Part shown: positions 7,830 through 16,651 of the stretch, piece by piece
How positions within the stretch are numbered: position 1 is the stretch's first letter
Layout: each line of letters opens with the position of its first letter
Assembly (NCBI GenBank): GCA_963828755.1
Contig: CAWHFY010000011.1
Location: 1-64,000, forward strand
DNA: 64,000 bases
Direction: 5' to 3'
Source: WHSW01 sp963828755
Lineage (GTDB): Bacteria > Actinomycetota > Thermoleophilia > Solirubrobacterales > 70-9
Made by a program: the position numbers and the translations under genes
Notes under the pieces: generated by a model
The model's database searches: none
The model's input: only the letters and a program-made list of their open reading frames with translations
What the model was told of the DNA's origin: nothing

Positions 7830-8741
7830 TCACACCGGGTACGGGATCTCGATCCCGCTCGCGAGCTTCACGGTGCCCCGCTCGGGATAGACGCAGACGT
7901 CGCCGCCGACCAGGTCGCCCATGGTCACCAGGTCCATGCCGTCGGGGCCGACCTCGATCCGGTGGCCGATGCCGCCGTTCGGGCGGCGCAGCCAGAACGA
8001 GCCGGGCCGCAGCTCGAAGCCGTCGTCGCCGACCCGAGCGATCCCGCCGCCGGCGCGCACGAACCAGCACTCCTCGCGGGTCGAGTGGAAGTGCAGGTCG
8101 GTGTTGTGCGTGTTCGGCGGCATCGCGTCAGTCGCCAGCACCAGCCGCTGCGACCCCATCTCCCGGACGTCGCGGCTCGCGTAGGCGAGCCGGCCGATCC
8201 GGCCTTCGTCGAGGCTCAGGTCGGCGAGGTTACGAATCGTCGGCGGGCGCTCCGCCGATGGCGCCGGGATGTCGAGCGGGCCGAGCTCGCTGTCGGCGAT
8301 GAACGGCGGCGCGGTGTCGGCCGGCGTCCAGCGGTTGCCGATCCAGAACTGCCCTGTGCGTGGCAGCCAGGTGAGGCGCGTGCGCGAGCCCTCGGCGACG
8401 ACCAGTACCGTGAGCCCGCCGCCGCCGGCGATCAGCGTGTGCGCGTCGCCGCCGCTCGGGTGCAGGATGAGGTCGTCGACCCCGATCTCCCAGGTGCGGG
8501 GCCCGGAGGGGCCGAGCTGGTAGCTGACCCCGGTGCCCTCGAGCACGAGGAAGACTTCGTCCTCGTCGACGTGGGAGTGGGGAGGGGTTGAGCGCTTGCC
8601 CGGCTCGATCTCGATCAGCGCCACCCCCAGCCGCGCAGCGCTCACCGCGGCCCCGAGGCGGCGGCGCTGCGCCTGGATCTCGCCCGCGTCCCAGACCTGG
8701 CGCTCGACCTGATCCGCGTGGATCGGCAGCCCGTGGTTCAT
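7830..8741 (-). CDS. Bicupin protein
   Basis: A 303-aa protein with two cupin barrels. The first (about residues 45-115) has the metal-ligand motif HSHVDEDEVFLVLEG and a later H of the second cupin motif (GGDAH). The second (about 205-285) has LHFHSTREECWFVRAG. Bicupins bind Fe, Mn or Ni and act as dioxygenases, decarboxylases, isomerases or storage proteins; the substrate is not apparent. The ATG overlaps the stop of the DUF190 gene (ATGA at 8738-8741), so it is the last gene of the CrcB-DUF190 operon and is probably translated by coupling. How a cupin would relate to fluoride export is not known. Confidence 0.85.
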   Translation of the reverse strand: MNHGLPIHADQVERQVWDAGEIQAQRRRLGAAVSAARLGVALIEIEPGKRSTPPHSHVDEDEVFLVLEGTGVSYQLGPSGPRTWEIGVDDLILHPSGGDAHTLIAGGGGLTVLVVAEGSRTRLTWLPRTGQFWIGNRWTPADTAPPFIADSELGPLDIPAPSAERPPTIRNLADLSLDEGRIGRLAYASRDVREMGSQRLVLATDAMPPNTHNTDLHFHSTREECWFVRAGGGIARVGDDGFELRPGSFWLRRPNGGIGHRIEVGPDGMDLVTMGDLVGGDVCVYPERGTVKLASGIEIPYPV

Positions 8742-9743
8742 CGCCGTGAGGATGCCACGAGCTCGGCGGTGATCAAGCCGCGGTCGGGGGTCAGGTCGTC
8801 GAGCAACTCGAACCAGCGTCGCCCCTCGTCCGGGGCGGCGATCGTCACCGTCACCGTCGGCACCCGCCGTCTGAGCCCGAGCAGCGCCTCGCCGTGGGGT
8901 CGGTGATCGCCGTGATAGCCCCAGATCCCGCGCAGGCGGTCGCGCCCGACGCCCCGGCGCGCCGGAGCCGCTCGACCGCCTCGACGTGGACGGGACGCCC
9001 GGCGACGTGGTTTTGCTCGCTCGAATACAGAGTCAGCCTGAGCAGCGGATCGCCGCCGACGATCGTCCCCGAGCCTTCCGGGAGCGCAGCGACCAGCTCG
9101 CCGTCGCGCTTCAGGACCGTGAGCGGCTGGACGCTCAGCGCGCGTGGCGGCGCAAGCGCCTCGAGGTCGCCGAGCGCGCGGTCGATCGCCGTGGCCTCGC
9201 CAACCGCGGTCACGACGGCCGGCACCTCGACGTTGGCGGCGAAGAAGCGCGCCCGTCGCCGCGCGCCGCCGAGCGTGCCGTCGACCCCGAGCAGCACCGT
9301 CGCGCCGCCGACCCCGGCGCGCGCAGCAGCTCGACCGCGCGCTCGTAGGCAGGGCGAGCGCCGGCCCGCACGCCGCGGCCGAGGTAGGCGGTCAGCTTCA
9401 CGTGGGCGGCGCCCGACCGAGGTGGGGCGGCCTCGGCGGCGTGGGCCCGGGCAAGGGTCACGGGACCGCTGAACGGCAGCGCCTCGATCCGCCGCATCGC
9501 CGCCTCGATCGGCGCCGGCCGATCGACGGCGACCGCGACCACGGGCAGGTCCTCGGAGAGGCTGAGCAGCCGGTCGGTGCGCAGCGCATGGCGAGCGCCG
9601 AAGCCCTCGACCCCTCGCAGGAGGGCGCTCGCCTCCAGGTTCTCCTCGGCGAACGCATCGAGCACTCGGTCGGCGACGAAGGCGGTCGACGTGCGGTCGC
9701 GTTCGCCGAGCGCGATGCTGAGCTCGAGCAGCTCGCCGCTCAA
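8738..9743 (-). CDS. Multi-domain DUF190 protein, two frameshifts
   Basis: It starts with TTG 9743, which overlaps the stop of the upstream crcB gene (TTGA), and ends in TGA 8738 inside the ATG of the cupin gene. Three DUF190-type units can be read. The first runs from GELLELSIALGERDRTSTAF. The second runs from HVKLTAYLGRGVRAGARPAY. After a frame change near 9315 it continues (VGGATVLLGVDGTLGGAR), and a third unit starts at LRLTLYSSEQNHVAGRPVHV. After another change near 8930 it ends RVPTVTVTIAAPDEGRRWFE. DUF190 proteins are PII-like in fold and very often sit with crcB. Length over three units is about 335 codons. The intact overlaps at both ends favour sequence errors over decay. Confidence 0.75.
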
Positions 9744-10104
9744 AGCAACCCCCCGAGCTCGAGCCCGACCCACGCGATCGCGACGCCGACCACGAGGCTG
9801 ATCGCCAGGTTGGCGCTCGCGACCCCGGGCTCGCCCTCCTCGGCGAGCCGTTCGGACTCGAACATCCAGGTGCTGAAGGTGGTGTAGGAGCCGAGCAAGC
9901 CGGTCGCGACGAGGTGGAGCGTGTCGGTGTCCGTCTGGCCCCGGCGAGCACCCCGAGCGCCAGGGTCCCGCTCAGGTTGACCGCGAGCGTGCCGACCGGC
10001 AGCCGCGAGCTCACCCGCCGGGCGATGCCTGAGTCGACGACGAAGCGCCCGACCGCGCCGAGTCCGCCGAGCAGCCCGATGCCGAGCCAGACGCCGAGGC
10101 TCAT
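9740..10104 (-). CDS. crcB: CrcB/Fluc-type fluoride exporter subunit 2, one frameshift
   Basis: The ATG overlaps the stop of the first crcB (ATGA, 10101-10104). The N-terminal half (GGLGAVGRFVVDSGIARR, LPVGTLAVNLSGTLALGVLA) carries the conserved G-x-x-x-R and N motifs of Fluc channels. The C-terminal half, after a missing base near 9940, reads LVATGLLGSYTTFSTWMFES, containing the conserved TTFSTW signature. Fluc channels are dual-topology dimers of four-helix subunits, and tandem genes usually encode a heterodimer with opposite orientations. About 121 aa, the usual length. Confidence 0.85.
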
Positions 10105-10496
10105 CGCGCGACCCCGACGCGGCGCACGAGCTTGCTGGCGATCGCGACCGCCGCGAAGCCGGCGCTGATGCTGACCGCCGCGTAGGCGGCCGCGAGGCCG
10201 ACCCGCCCGCTCTCGAGCATCCGCACCAGCTCGAGCTGCATGGTCGAAAACGTGGTCAGCGCCCCGCAGAGGCCGGTCCCGAGGAGCGGCCGCCGGTAGG
10301 CGGACAGCGGCAGGCGCTCCTGTAGCCGGGTCGCGAAGTAGCCGAGCGCGAAGGCGCCGATCAGGTTCGCGATCACGGTCGGCCACGGCCACGCGTCCGC
10401 CGCGTGCGGGAACGCCTCGATCAGCGCCGCGCGAGCGACGGCGCCGACGAACCCCCCGGCGAAGATCGCCGCCAGCTCGCGTCGGTCGATCGACAT
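10101..10496 (-). CDS. crcB: CrcB/Fluc-type fluoride exporter subunit 1
   Basis: 131 aa with four predicted membrane helices. Family signatures are FVGAVARAAL, PWPTVIANLIGAFALGYF with the conserved Asn, and GLCGALTTFSTMQLE containing the TTFST pore motif. Fluc proteins export F- from the cytoplasm through a double-barrelled pore. This is the first gene of a coupled series crcB-crcB-DUF190-bicupin. No convincing fluoride riboswitch was seen in the ~90 bases upstream. Confidence 0.92.
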   Translation of the reverse strand: MSIDRRELAAIFAGGFVGAVARAALIEAFPHAADAWPWPTVIANLIGAFALGYFATRLQERLPLSAYRRPLLGTGLCGALTTFSTMQLELVRMLESGRVGLAAAYAAVSISAGFAAVAIASKLVRRVGVAR

Positions 10497-10588
10497 CGGC
10501 CGCAGGCTATTGGCCTCGGTAGGCGCCCGGGTCGGGCTCCGGGCTGACTACCGATGCAATGCGCGGAATCGGCGCCTAGCCTCGCGGC

Positions 10589-10789
10589 GTGCGGGAGATT
10601 CCCTCACCTCCACCCTGCGCGTGGTGCGGGTTGCCGATCGGCATGTGGGAGTCGATCGTCACCGAACCGCGAGTCGACGCCGAGCCGACGAGCTGGCTGC
10701 AGCTCGCCCGGATCGCCCGCCTGGTCGAGCCGATCTGGCACCACGACTGCGTTCGCACGGCGGCCTCCGATGAGTCCGAGGACTCGTGA
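10589..10789 (+). CDS. Small Cys-pair protein
   Basis: A 66-aa product from a GTG start. It has a CAWCGLPIG knuckle near the N-terminus, like half of a zinc ribbon, and an HHDC pair near the C-terminus, so C-x2-C ... H-H-x-C could hold one zinc ion. The codon use agrees with the surroundings. No named family is recognised. Confidence 0.5.
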   Translation: MREIPSPPPCAWCGLPIGMWESIVTEPRVDAEPTSWLQLARIARLVEPIWHHDCVRTAASDESEDS

Positions 10790-10841
10790 TCCGGCGCCTT
10801 CGTCGGCCCGACCCGTTACCCTGACGCGGCTCGATAAACGG

Positions 10842-10964
10842 TAAGCCGAATCCTGGCCAAAGCGCTGGGACCGGGGGAACCAAACGTTGGGGCTAACCCG
10901 CCGCTCGCGGCGGGGGCGCAGGCTCTTTCAGCGCCAGCCCGTCAGCTAACCCCGGAGGCCGACG
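10842..10964 (+). ncRNA. Cyclic di-AMP riboswitch (ydaO/yuaA leader)
   Basis: The leader of the M23 peptidase gene carries the conserved blocks of the ydaO class in order: CCGAATCC (10847-10854), GGGGGAACCA, TTGGGGCTAA, a variable GC hairpin (about 10909-10916), and the 3' block CCCGTCAGCTAACCCCGGAG just before the ribosome site. In actinobacteria this class typically controls cell-wall hydrolases (Rpf, NlpC/P60, M23) and usually turns genes off when c-di-AMP is high. The match is by eye but involves all major blocks in the right order and spacing. Confidence 0.93.
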
Positions 10965-10976
10965 AAGGAGAACTCG

Positions 10977-11531
10977 TTGAAGACCTCTGACAGGATCCGC
11001 CTCGGCGCCTCGGTTGCCGCGGCAGTAGGAATGACCACCGTGCTCGCGACCGGCGCGGCGATCGCCGCCGGCGGCAGCGGCGGCGTCGGCTCCGGTGGCG
11101 GCGTGACGACCGAGCCGACGCTCGGCGACGGCACGTTCCCGGTGATCGGCAAGCACACCTACGGCGACGGCCTCGGCGCCGGCCGCGGCCACGAGGGCCA
11201 GGACCTGCTCGCCAAGTGCGGCAAGCCGGTGGTCGCGGCGCAGCCCGGGCGCGTTCAGTACCGCAAGTACCAGTCGGCGGCCGGCAACTACGTGGTCATC
11301 GACGGCAAGGGACGGGCGGCGGACCTGGTGTACATGCACCTCTCCGCGCCGGCCTCGGTTACCAAGGGCGAGCGGGTCGCTGAGGGTGAGCGGATCGGCC
11401 GGGTCGGCGACACCGGCGACGCGACCACCTGCCACCTGCACTTCGAGATGTGGTCGATGCCAGGTTGGTACGAGGGCGGCAAGCCGCTCGACCCGGCGCC
11501 GAGCCTGCACCGCTGGGACCGCCGCGGCTGA
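10977..11531 (+). CDS. Secreted M23 (LytM-type) peptidase
   Basis: 184 aa from a TTG start with AAGGAG at 10965-10970. An N-terminal signal peptide (SVAAAVGMTTVLATGAAIA) is followed by a Gly-rich linker and a LytM domain. The Zn site is visible: H72 and D76 in GHEGQD, and H153/H155 in HLHFEM. The family cleaves peptide cross-bridges of peptidoglycan, or serves as a non-catalytic activator; here all ligands are present, so it should be active. It is preceded by the c-di-AMP riboswitch, which ties wall cleavage to c-di-AMP (osmotic and wall stress). Confidence 0.93.
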   Translation: MKTSDRIRLGASVAAAVGMTTVLATGAAIAAGGSGGVGSGGGVTTEPTLGDGTFPVIGKHTYGDGLGAGRGHEGQDLLAKCGKPVVAAQPGRVQYRKYQSAAGNYVVIDGKGRAADLVYMHLSAPASVTKGERVAEGERIGRVGDTGDATTCHLHFEMWSMPGWYEGGKPLDPAPSLHRWDRRG

Positions 11532-11650
11532 GCGACCCGGCGGCCGACCGGCGCAACCCGCCCGGCGTGCTCTAGCCGACGTTTCGCGGTCTCTTAGAAC
11601 GTGCTGAGATCACACTCTTCGTCCGAATCGGTTCTCTAACGTCATCGCCC

Positions 11651-13840
11651 GTGAATTGGCTCGCAAACATCGTTTCCGGTCGCCGCAGCAAGTGGGTGGT
11701 CGTCGTCATCTGGCTGCTCGCCGTCGTCGTGATGATGCCGCTGGGCGCCAAGCTCGCCGACGAGACCAAGGACGACACCGCGTCGTTCCTGCCTGCGAGC
11801 GCCGAGTCGACCCGCGTCGTCGAGACGCTCGACGCCAAGTTCCCGGCGCAGGAGACGAGCCAGGGCCTGATCGTGTACCAGCGCGACGGCGGGATCACCG
11901 CGGCCGACCGGGAGAAGATCGCCGCGGACGCGAAGGCGCTCGAGGACCTGCCCGCCGACGAGCTGCCGCTGCCCGAGGACCAGCCTCCGATCCAACCCTT
12001 CAAGAACGGCAAGCCCGTCGACGGCCTCGTCTCGCAGGACGGCTCGCTCGCCTACACCGTGGTCATCTTGCCGACCGACTTCGACCACGCGGCCGACTGG
12101 GGCAAGCTGATCCGCGAGACGACCGGCTCCGAGGCCGACGGGATGCAGATCAAGCTCACCGGCGACATCGGCTTCAACACGGATGCCGACGAGGTCTTCA
12201 GCGACATCGACACGAAGCTCCTGCTCGCCACCGTGCTGCTCGTCCTCGTCCTGCTCGGGGCCATCTATCGCTCGGTACTGGTGGCGCTGACCCCGCTGAT
12301 CGTCGTCTTCTTCGCCTACACGATCGCCCAGGGCTTCATCTACCTGCTCGCGAAGAGCGGCGCCACCGTTTCGTCGAACTCGACCTCGATCCTGATCGTG
12401 CTGATGTTCGGCGTCGGCACCGACTACTGCCTCCTATTGGTCTCGCGATTGCGCGAGGAGCTGCGCCGCACGGAGGACAAGCACGACGCGATGACCCACG
12501 CGGTCACCAGGTCGGGCCCCGCGATCCTCGCGAGCGGGCTCACCGTCACCCTGGCGATGCTGGTCTTGCTGTTCGCCGACTCGCGCAACACGTCGACCCT
12601 CGGACCGGTCGCGGCGATCGGGGTCGCAAGCTCGCTGCTTGCCGGCCTCACACTGTTGCCGGCCGTGCTGACGATCTTCGGGCGCCGCGGCTTCTGGCCG
12701 CGGCGCAAGACAGTCGAATACGACCCCGAGCACGCCGCCGACGTCAAGGTCGGCGCCTGGCGGCGCTTTGGGGACAAGGTCCTTCACCGGCCGGGTCCGG
12801 CGCTCGCGATCACGCTCGCGGTCTTCGTCGCCGGCGCGCTCGGGCTGATCGCGTTCAAGGTCGACTACTCGACCACGACCTTCTTCAAGAAGTCGGTCGA
12901 AAGCGTCGAGGGCTTCACGCTGCTGGAGGAGGCCTTCCCGCCCGGCGTCCTGGCGCCGATGACGATGCTGGTCGAATCCGACAGCGGCCCGGTCTCGGAG
13001 GCCGACGTCGAAGCCGCGATTCGGGCGGCGAACGGCGTCGACGGTGTTGCCTCGGCGGCCGACACCGGCCAGAGGTCGACCGACGGGACGATCGCATCGG
13101 TCAACGTGATCCTCGGCGGCGACCCGTACACCAAGTCGTCGCTCGGCATCGTCCCCGAGATCCGCGACTCGGTCGGCGACTCGGTCGACGGGGCCACCGT
13201 GCTGGTCGGGGGCGGCAGCGCGATCCAATACGACTTCGATCAGGCGACCGAGCGCGACCTGAAGGTGATCGTGCCGCTGGCTCTGCTCGTCATCGCGATC
13301 ATCCTCGCGATCCTGCTGCGGGCGCTGGTCGCGCCGTTGATCCTGATCGCGAGCGTCATCCTCTCCTTCCTCTGCACGCTGGGGATCTCGATCCTGTTCA
13401 TCCGCTTCGTCGTGGGCGACGCCGGCTTCGACGCCTCGATCCCGACGTTCGCCTTCATCTTCCTGGTCGCGCTGGGGATCGACTACACGATCTTCCTGAT
13501 GGCCAGGGTGCGCGAGGAGGCGCGCGTCCACGGAACCCGCGAGGGCATGCTGAGGGCGATCTCGGCCACCGGGCCGGTGATCACGAGCGCCGGCGTGATC
13601 CTGGCCGGGACCTTCTCGGTGCTCATGACACTGCCGGTCACCTTCACCTTCGACCTCGGTTTCATGGTCGCCCTCGGGATCATCCTCGACACGTTCATCG
13701 TCCGGACGATCATGGTCCCGGCAGCCGTCGAGCTGATCGGCGATCGCGTCTGGTGGCCCTCGACCGCCTCCGGTGGCAGCGAGCTGTTCCACGATCGCGC
13801 CGAGGACGAGCCCGAGCCCGTCCCGGCGGCAGTCGACTAG
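11651..13840 (+). CDS. MMPL/RND-type membrane transporter
   Basis: A 729-aa protein from GTG 11651. It has the duplicated MMPL plan: TM1 (WVVVVIWLLAVVVMMPLG), an extracellular domain, five helices including FGVGTDYCLLLVSRLREEL, a second extracellular domain (about 430-545), and a second helix bundle with LGIDYTIFLMARVREEAR. The two GxDY motifs are the proton-relay Asp-Tyr pairs of MmpL transporters. Family members export lipids, siderophores or drugs by proton antiport. The cargo is unknown. The gene stands alone and converges with the secreted hydrolase gene with four bases between their ends. Confidence 0.92.
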   Translation: MNWLANIVSGRRSKWVVVVIWLLAVVVMMPLGAKLADETKDDTASFLPASAESTRVVETLDAKFPAQETSQGLIVYQRDGGITAADREKIAADAKALEDLPADELPLPEDQPPIQPFKNGKPVDGLVSQDGSLAYTVVILPTDFDHAADWGKLIRETTGSEADGMQIKLTGDIGFNTDADEVFSDIDTKLLLATVLLVLVLLGAIYRSVLVALTPLIVVFFAYTIAQGFIYLLAKSGATVSSNSTSILIVLMFGVGTDYCLLLVSRLREELRRTEDKHDAMTHAVTRSGPAILASGLTVTLAMLVLLFADSRNTSTLGPVAAIGVASSLLAGLTLLPAVLTIFGRRGFWPRRKTVEYDPEHAADVKVGAWRRFGDKVLHRPGPALAITLAVFVAGALGLIAFKVDYSTTTFFKKSVESVEGFTLLEEAFPPGVLAPMTMLVESDSGPVSEADVEAAIRAANGVDGVASAADTGQRSTDGTIASVNVILGGDPYTKSSLGIVPEIRDSVGDSVDGATVLVGGGSAIQYDFDQATERDLKVIVPLALLVIAIILAILLRALVAPLILIASVILSFLCTLGISILFIRFVVGDAGFDASIPTFAFIFLVALGIDYTIFLMARVREEARVHGTREGMLRAISATGPVITSAGVILAGTFSVLMTLPVTFTFDLGFMVALGIILDTFIVRTIMVPAAVELIGDRVWWPSTASGGSELFHDRAEDEPEPVPAAVD

Positions 13841-13844
13841 CCCG

Positions 13845-16388
13845 CTACGGCGGTCCCATCCAGCCCGCCGCGTAGCACGGCGCCGCCCCGCAGGGGTCGG
13901 TGATCGTGCCGCCCGGCTTGATGAACGTCGCGATCTGCTGACGGATCGCGGCCGAGCTACGGATCACGGTGTCGTGCGGATCGACGCCGAAGCTGTCGTT
14001 CGGGGCCGTGTTGGTGATCGGTGGCGGGTCGGTGCCGAGGACGTCGCCCGGCCCGGGATCGTCGCGCTTCGGGCCGATGTCCCAGACCCACATCGAGTTG
14101 CCGTCGGCGGGCAGCGACCCCAGCGTCGGCAGGTCGAAGAACGGCTGGTCGAACCCGGCCGGGAGGCGGAACGCGTCCAGCGCCGGCTGGCGCAGGGAGG
14201 CGCCGATCGTGCGCGCCTCGACCTCGGTGGCGACGTTCGCCACCTGGTGGTCGCCGTAGGCCATCGAGATCATCACCTTGTGCTGCGGCGTGTTCGGCAG
14301 CGGGTCCGTGGTCATGTGGTTGGCATAGCCGTTCGGCTCCCCGCGGTCCCACAGCGACTGGATCATCGACAGCAGCAGCGGGCGCTCGCCCTCGTCCGGG
14401 TACGACGGGTAGAGGACCAAGGCGTAATCCTCGAAGTCGACGCTGCGGGTGAGCAGGAGGCCGCCGTAGTTCATGCCCGGGACGTAAAGCACCGAGCGGG
14501 TGACATCGGGCTCGATCGCGGTCAGCGCGCCGCCGGCGATCCCGCCCTGGCTGTTGCCGTAGTAGGCGACGCCCGCCGGGTCAAGCGCCGACTCGCCGCC
14601 GAACTGGAACGCGGCCTGGTCGGCGAACCCGTCGGGGTTGCCGATCGCTCGCCCGAGATAGACGAAGTCGAGGAAGCCCTGTTGCAGGCGGTCCGGCAGC
14701 GGCGCGAACTTCGACAGGTCCTGCAGCGCGGGAACCGCGACCGGGAAGACGTCCTCGTCGGCCATCCCGATCCAGTCCATCGCGCAGGTGACCATGTTGT
14801 TCTCGTTGCCGAGTTGGCGGACGTTGGCCGAGAAGACCTCGTCGTACTCGCCGAAGAGGCCGTGCCCGTACATCGTCGCGTGCGCCGGTGCGGCCACTTC
14901 GGGGCTGCCGCCGCCGTCGTCCTGGACGGCCGAGCGCGGGATGTTGCAGCCGAACCGCGCCTCGTAGACGTTGCCCGGGATCCGCTGCGGCCGACCGTCC
15001 GAGCCGAGGTTGAAGCGCGAGCCCGGCGGGCAGCCCATCTGGCTCAGATAGCAGGGAACCTCGATCGTGCCCTCGATCGTGCGGATGTCCTCGACGCCGC
15101 GGCCGGTGCAGGTGCCGGGTGTCGAGCAATCAAGCGGGAAGTCGACGACGCTGGTGACGTTGATCGCCGGCGCGTTGCCCTGCATCACCCCGTCGCCCGG
15201 GGTCGTGTCCCCGAGCTCGGCGAGCCCGCGGTCGCGAATCGAGAGCATCCGCTCGGAGATGTTGCGGGTGCTGGCGACGGTGAAGTCCCAGGCGAGATAC
15301 AGGTTTCCGCGATCGATGCCGACGCTGTGCAGGCGGCGGAAGATGTCCTTGAAGTGGTCGCGCCGGCTCTCGACCGCGTCGATCGCGGTCGGGATCCGGT
15401 CCCGGTAAAGGCGGAAGCCCTCGGGCGGCGGGATCGTCTCGCCGGAGCCGTTCTTGAGATGGCGCAGGGCGACGATGTAGCGGTGGCCGTCCTTGAGGTT
15501 CTTCGCCGGGTGGATCAGCAGGTCGGTCTCGCCCGGGCTGGTCGCGTTCGAGTCGAGCTCGGTCCAGATCAGCTGGCGCTCGCGGGTCTCGGCGTCGATC
15601 AGCACGACCGGCTGATCGGCGTCGAACGAGGCCCCCTCGCGGGTGATCGGCACGGCGCCGGTGGCGGCGAAGGCCGCGGGAGTGTCCATCCCGGGGACGT
15701 GCAGCACCAACAGGGCGCCGGGGCTGAACCCGTCGCTCCCGTTGATGTCGGTCGGGTCGATGTGGACGCCGGATGAGTTGGCGGGGGTCGACGCCGCGTT
15801 CAGGTTGAGGCGCAGGCCGGTGTCGGTCGACGGATCGGCCTTCGTGAAGTAGTCGTTCGGGTACGGGAACAGGCATTCCTCGCCCGGCTGGGTGATGAAG
15901 TCGCAGCGATCGGCGTTCGCGAGGTCGACGCCGACCGGGTTCGAGCCGTCGCAGCGGGTCGGGTCGCGCTTCATCGAGTCCTTCGCCCGACCGAGCTCGC
16001 GGCCTGAGCCGGTCTGCGCGGTGGCCACGAACTTGGTCGTGATGCAGCTCTGGACCAGGCGCCTGCCGTCGTCGTTGAGCGCGACCTTGAACTGCTTGCG
16101 CTTACCCGCCTTCAGCTTCGACTTCGCCTTGCGCGCCACCTTCGTGCGGTCGCCGCCCTGGACGACGGCGATCGAGAGGCGAGCACGGCGGCCCGTGGGG
16201 GACTTGACCGAGACCTTCACCTTGCCCTTGTCGACCAGCCTGGACTGCGACACACCGGCGAGCTTCACCTGCACCGGCTTGCCCTTGGCGGCGCCGGTCG
16301 CGGGCGCGCCGATCGCCATCGCCGTTGCGACGATCGCCACGGCGGCGATCAGGTGGGCACGCGGACGTCCGTGTCCGATGGTCTCCAA
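13845..16388 (-). CDS. Large secreted alpha/beta-hydrolase-like protein
   Basis: 847 aa with an N-terminal signal region (LIAAVAIVATAMAIGAPATGA). A beta-rich domain (about 35-120) precedes a Cys-containing linker. Residues ~150-450 resemble the N-terminal part of secreted lipase-like proteins (CLFPYPNDYFT, TGLRLNLN, HIDPTDINGSDGF). The C-terminal part has a nucleophile elbow YYGNSQGGIAGG (GxSxG), HGLFGEYDE for the oxyanion region, and late Asp/His candidates (YGDHQV). Several Cys pairs suggest disulfides. Probably an extracellular esterase or lipase. The substrate is unknown. Confidence 0.75.
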   Translation of the reverse strand: METIGHGRPRAHLIAAVAIVATAMAIGAPATGAAKGKPVQVKLAGVSQSRLVDKGKVKVSVKSPTGRRARLSIAVVQGGDRTKVARKAKSKLKAGKRKQFKVALNDDGRRLVQSCITTKFVATAQTGSGRELGRAKDSMKRDPTRCDGSNPVGVDLANADRCDFITQPGEECLFPYPNDYFTKADPSTDTGLRLNLNAASTPANSSGVHIDPTDINGSDGFSPGALLVLHVPGMDTPAAFAATGAVPITREGASFDADQPVVLIDAETRERQLIWTELDSNATSPGETDLLIHPAKNLKDGHRYIVALRHLKNGSGETIPPPEGFRLYRDRIPTAIDAVESRRDHFKDIFRRLHSVGIDRGNLYLAWDFTVASTRNISERMLSIRDRGLAELGDTTPGDGVMQGNAPAINVTSVVDFPLDCSTPGTCTGRGVEDIRTIEGTIEVPCYLSQMGCPPGSRFNLGSDGRPQRIPGNVYEARFGCNIPRSAVQDDGGGSPEVAAPAHATMYGHGLFGEYDEVFSANVRQLGNENNMVTCAMDWIGMADEDVFPVAVPALQDLSKFAPLPDRLQQGFLDFVYLGRAIGNPDGFADQAAFQFGGESALDPAGVAYYGNSQGGIAGGALTAIEPDVTRSVLYVPGMNYGGLLLTRSVDFEDYALVLYPSYPDEGERPLLLSMIQSLWDRGEPNGYANHMTTDPLPNTPQHKVMISMAYGDHQVANVATEVEARTIGASLRQPALDAFRLPAGFDQPFFDLPTLGSLPADGNSMWVWDIGPKRDDPGPGDVLGTDPPPITNTAPNDSFGVDPHDTVIRSSAAIRQQIATFIKPGGTITDPCGAAPCYAAGWMGPP

Positions 16389-16493
16389 GGTCTCTCTCCT
16401 CCTCGGTCGACGGGGTCGGGAATCTATCGGCCCTCCGACGCGAACACCGATCCGGTTTCGTTTCCCGCATGGGAATGGGGGTACGACCCGCGC

Positions 16494-16637
16494 ATGGAAC
16501 TATCACTATTGCTGATCGTGATCGGGATCGTGTTGGCGATTTTCGTCAACTACGCGATCGGAATCGCGTGCATCCTGATCGGCCTCGTGCTGCTCATCTG
16601 GCCGCGCATCAGCGCGGGCAGGACCAGCCGGGTCTAG
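16494..16637 (+). CDS. Small two-helix membrane protein
   Basis: A 47-aa product from ATG 16494 with a G-rich stretch before it. Nearly all of it is two hydrophobic helices (LSLLLIVIGIVLAIFVNYAI and GIACILIGLVLLIWP) with a basic C-terminal tail. Short membrane proteins of this kind are frequent in actinobacteria (DUF6131-like). It is divergent from the large secreted hydrolase gene. Confidence 0.6.
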   Translation: MELSLLLIVIGIVLAIFVNYAIGIACILIGLVLLIWPRISAGRTSRV

Positions 16638-16651
16638 CGAACTAACTCAGC

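Noticed and set aside
10497..10588. Possible fluoride riboswitch upstream of crcB
   Set aside because: The position is right, but the conserved blocks and the pseudoknot of the class could not be found on the minus strand.
12434..13792. Long minus-strand open frame opposite the MMPL transporter gene
   Set aside because: It is extremely rich in Asp, Arg, Gly and Glu with no domain, and lies fully antisense to a gene with clear motifs; this is typical of GC-rich DNA.
13773..15776. 667-codon plus-strand frame opposite the secreted hydrolase gene
   Set aside because: Low-complexity Arg/Val/Asp composition and no family resemblance, while the other strand encodes a signal peptide and a hydrolase motif.
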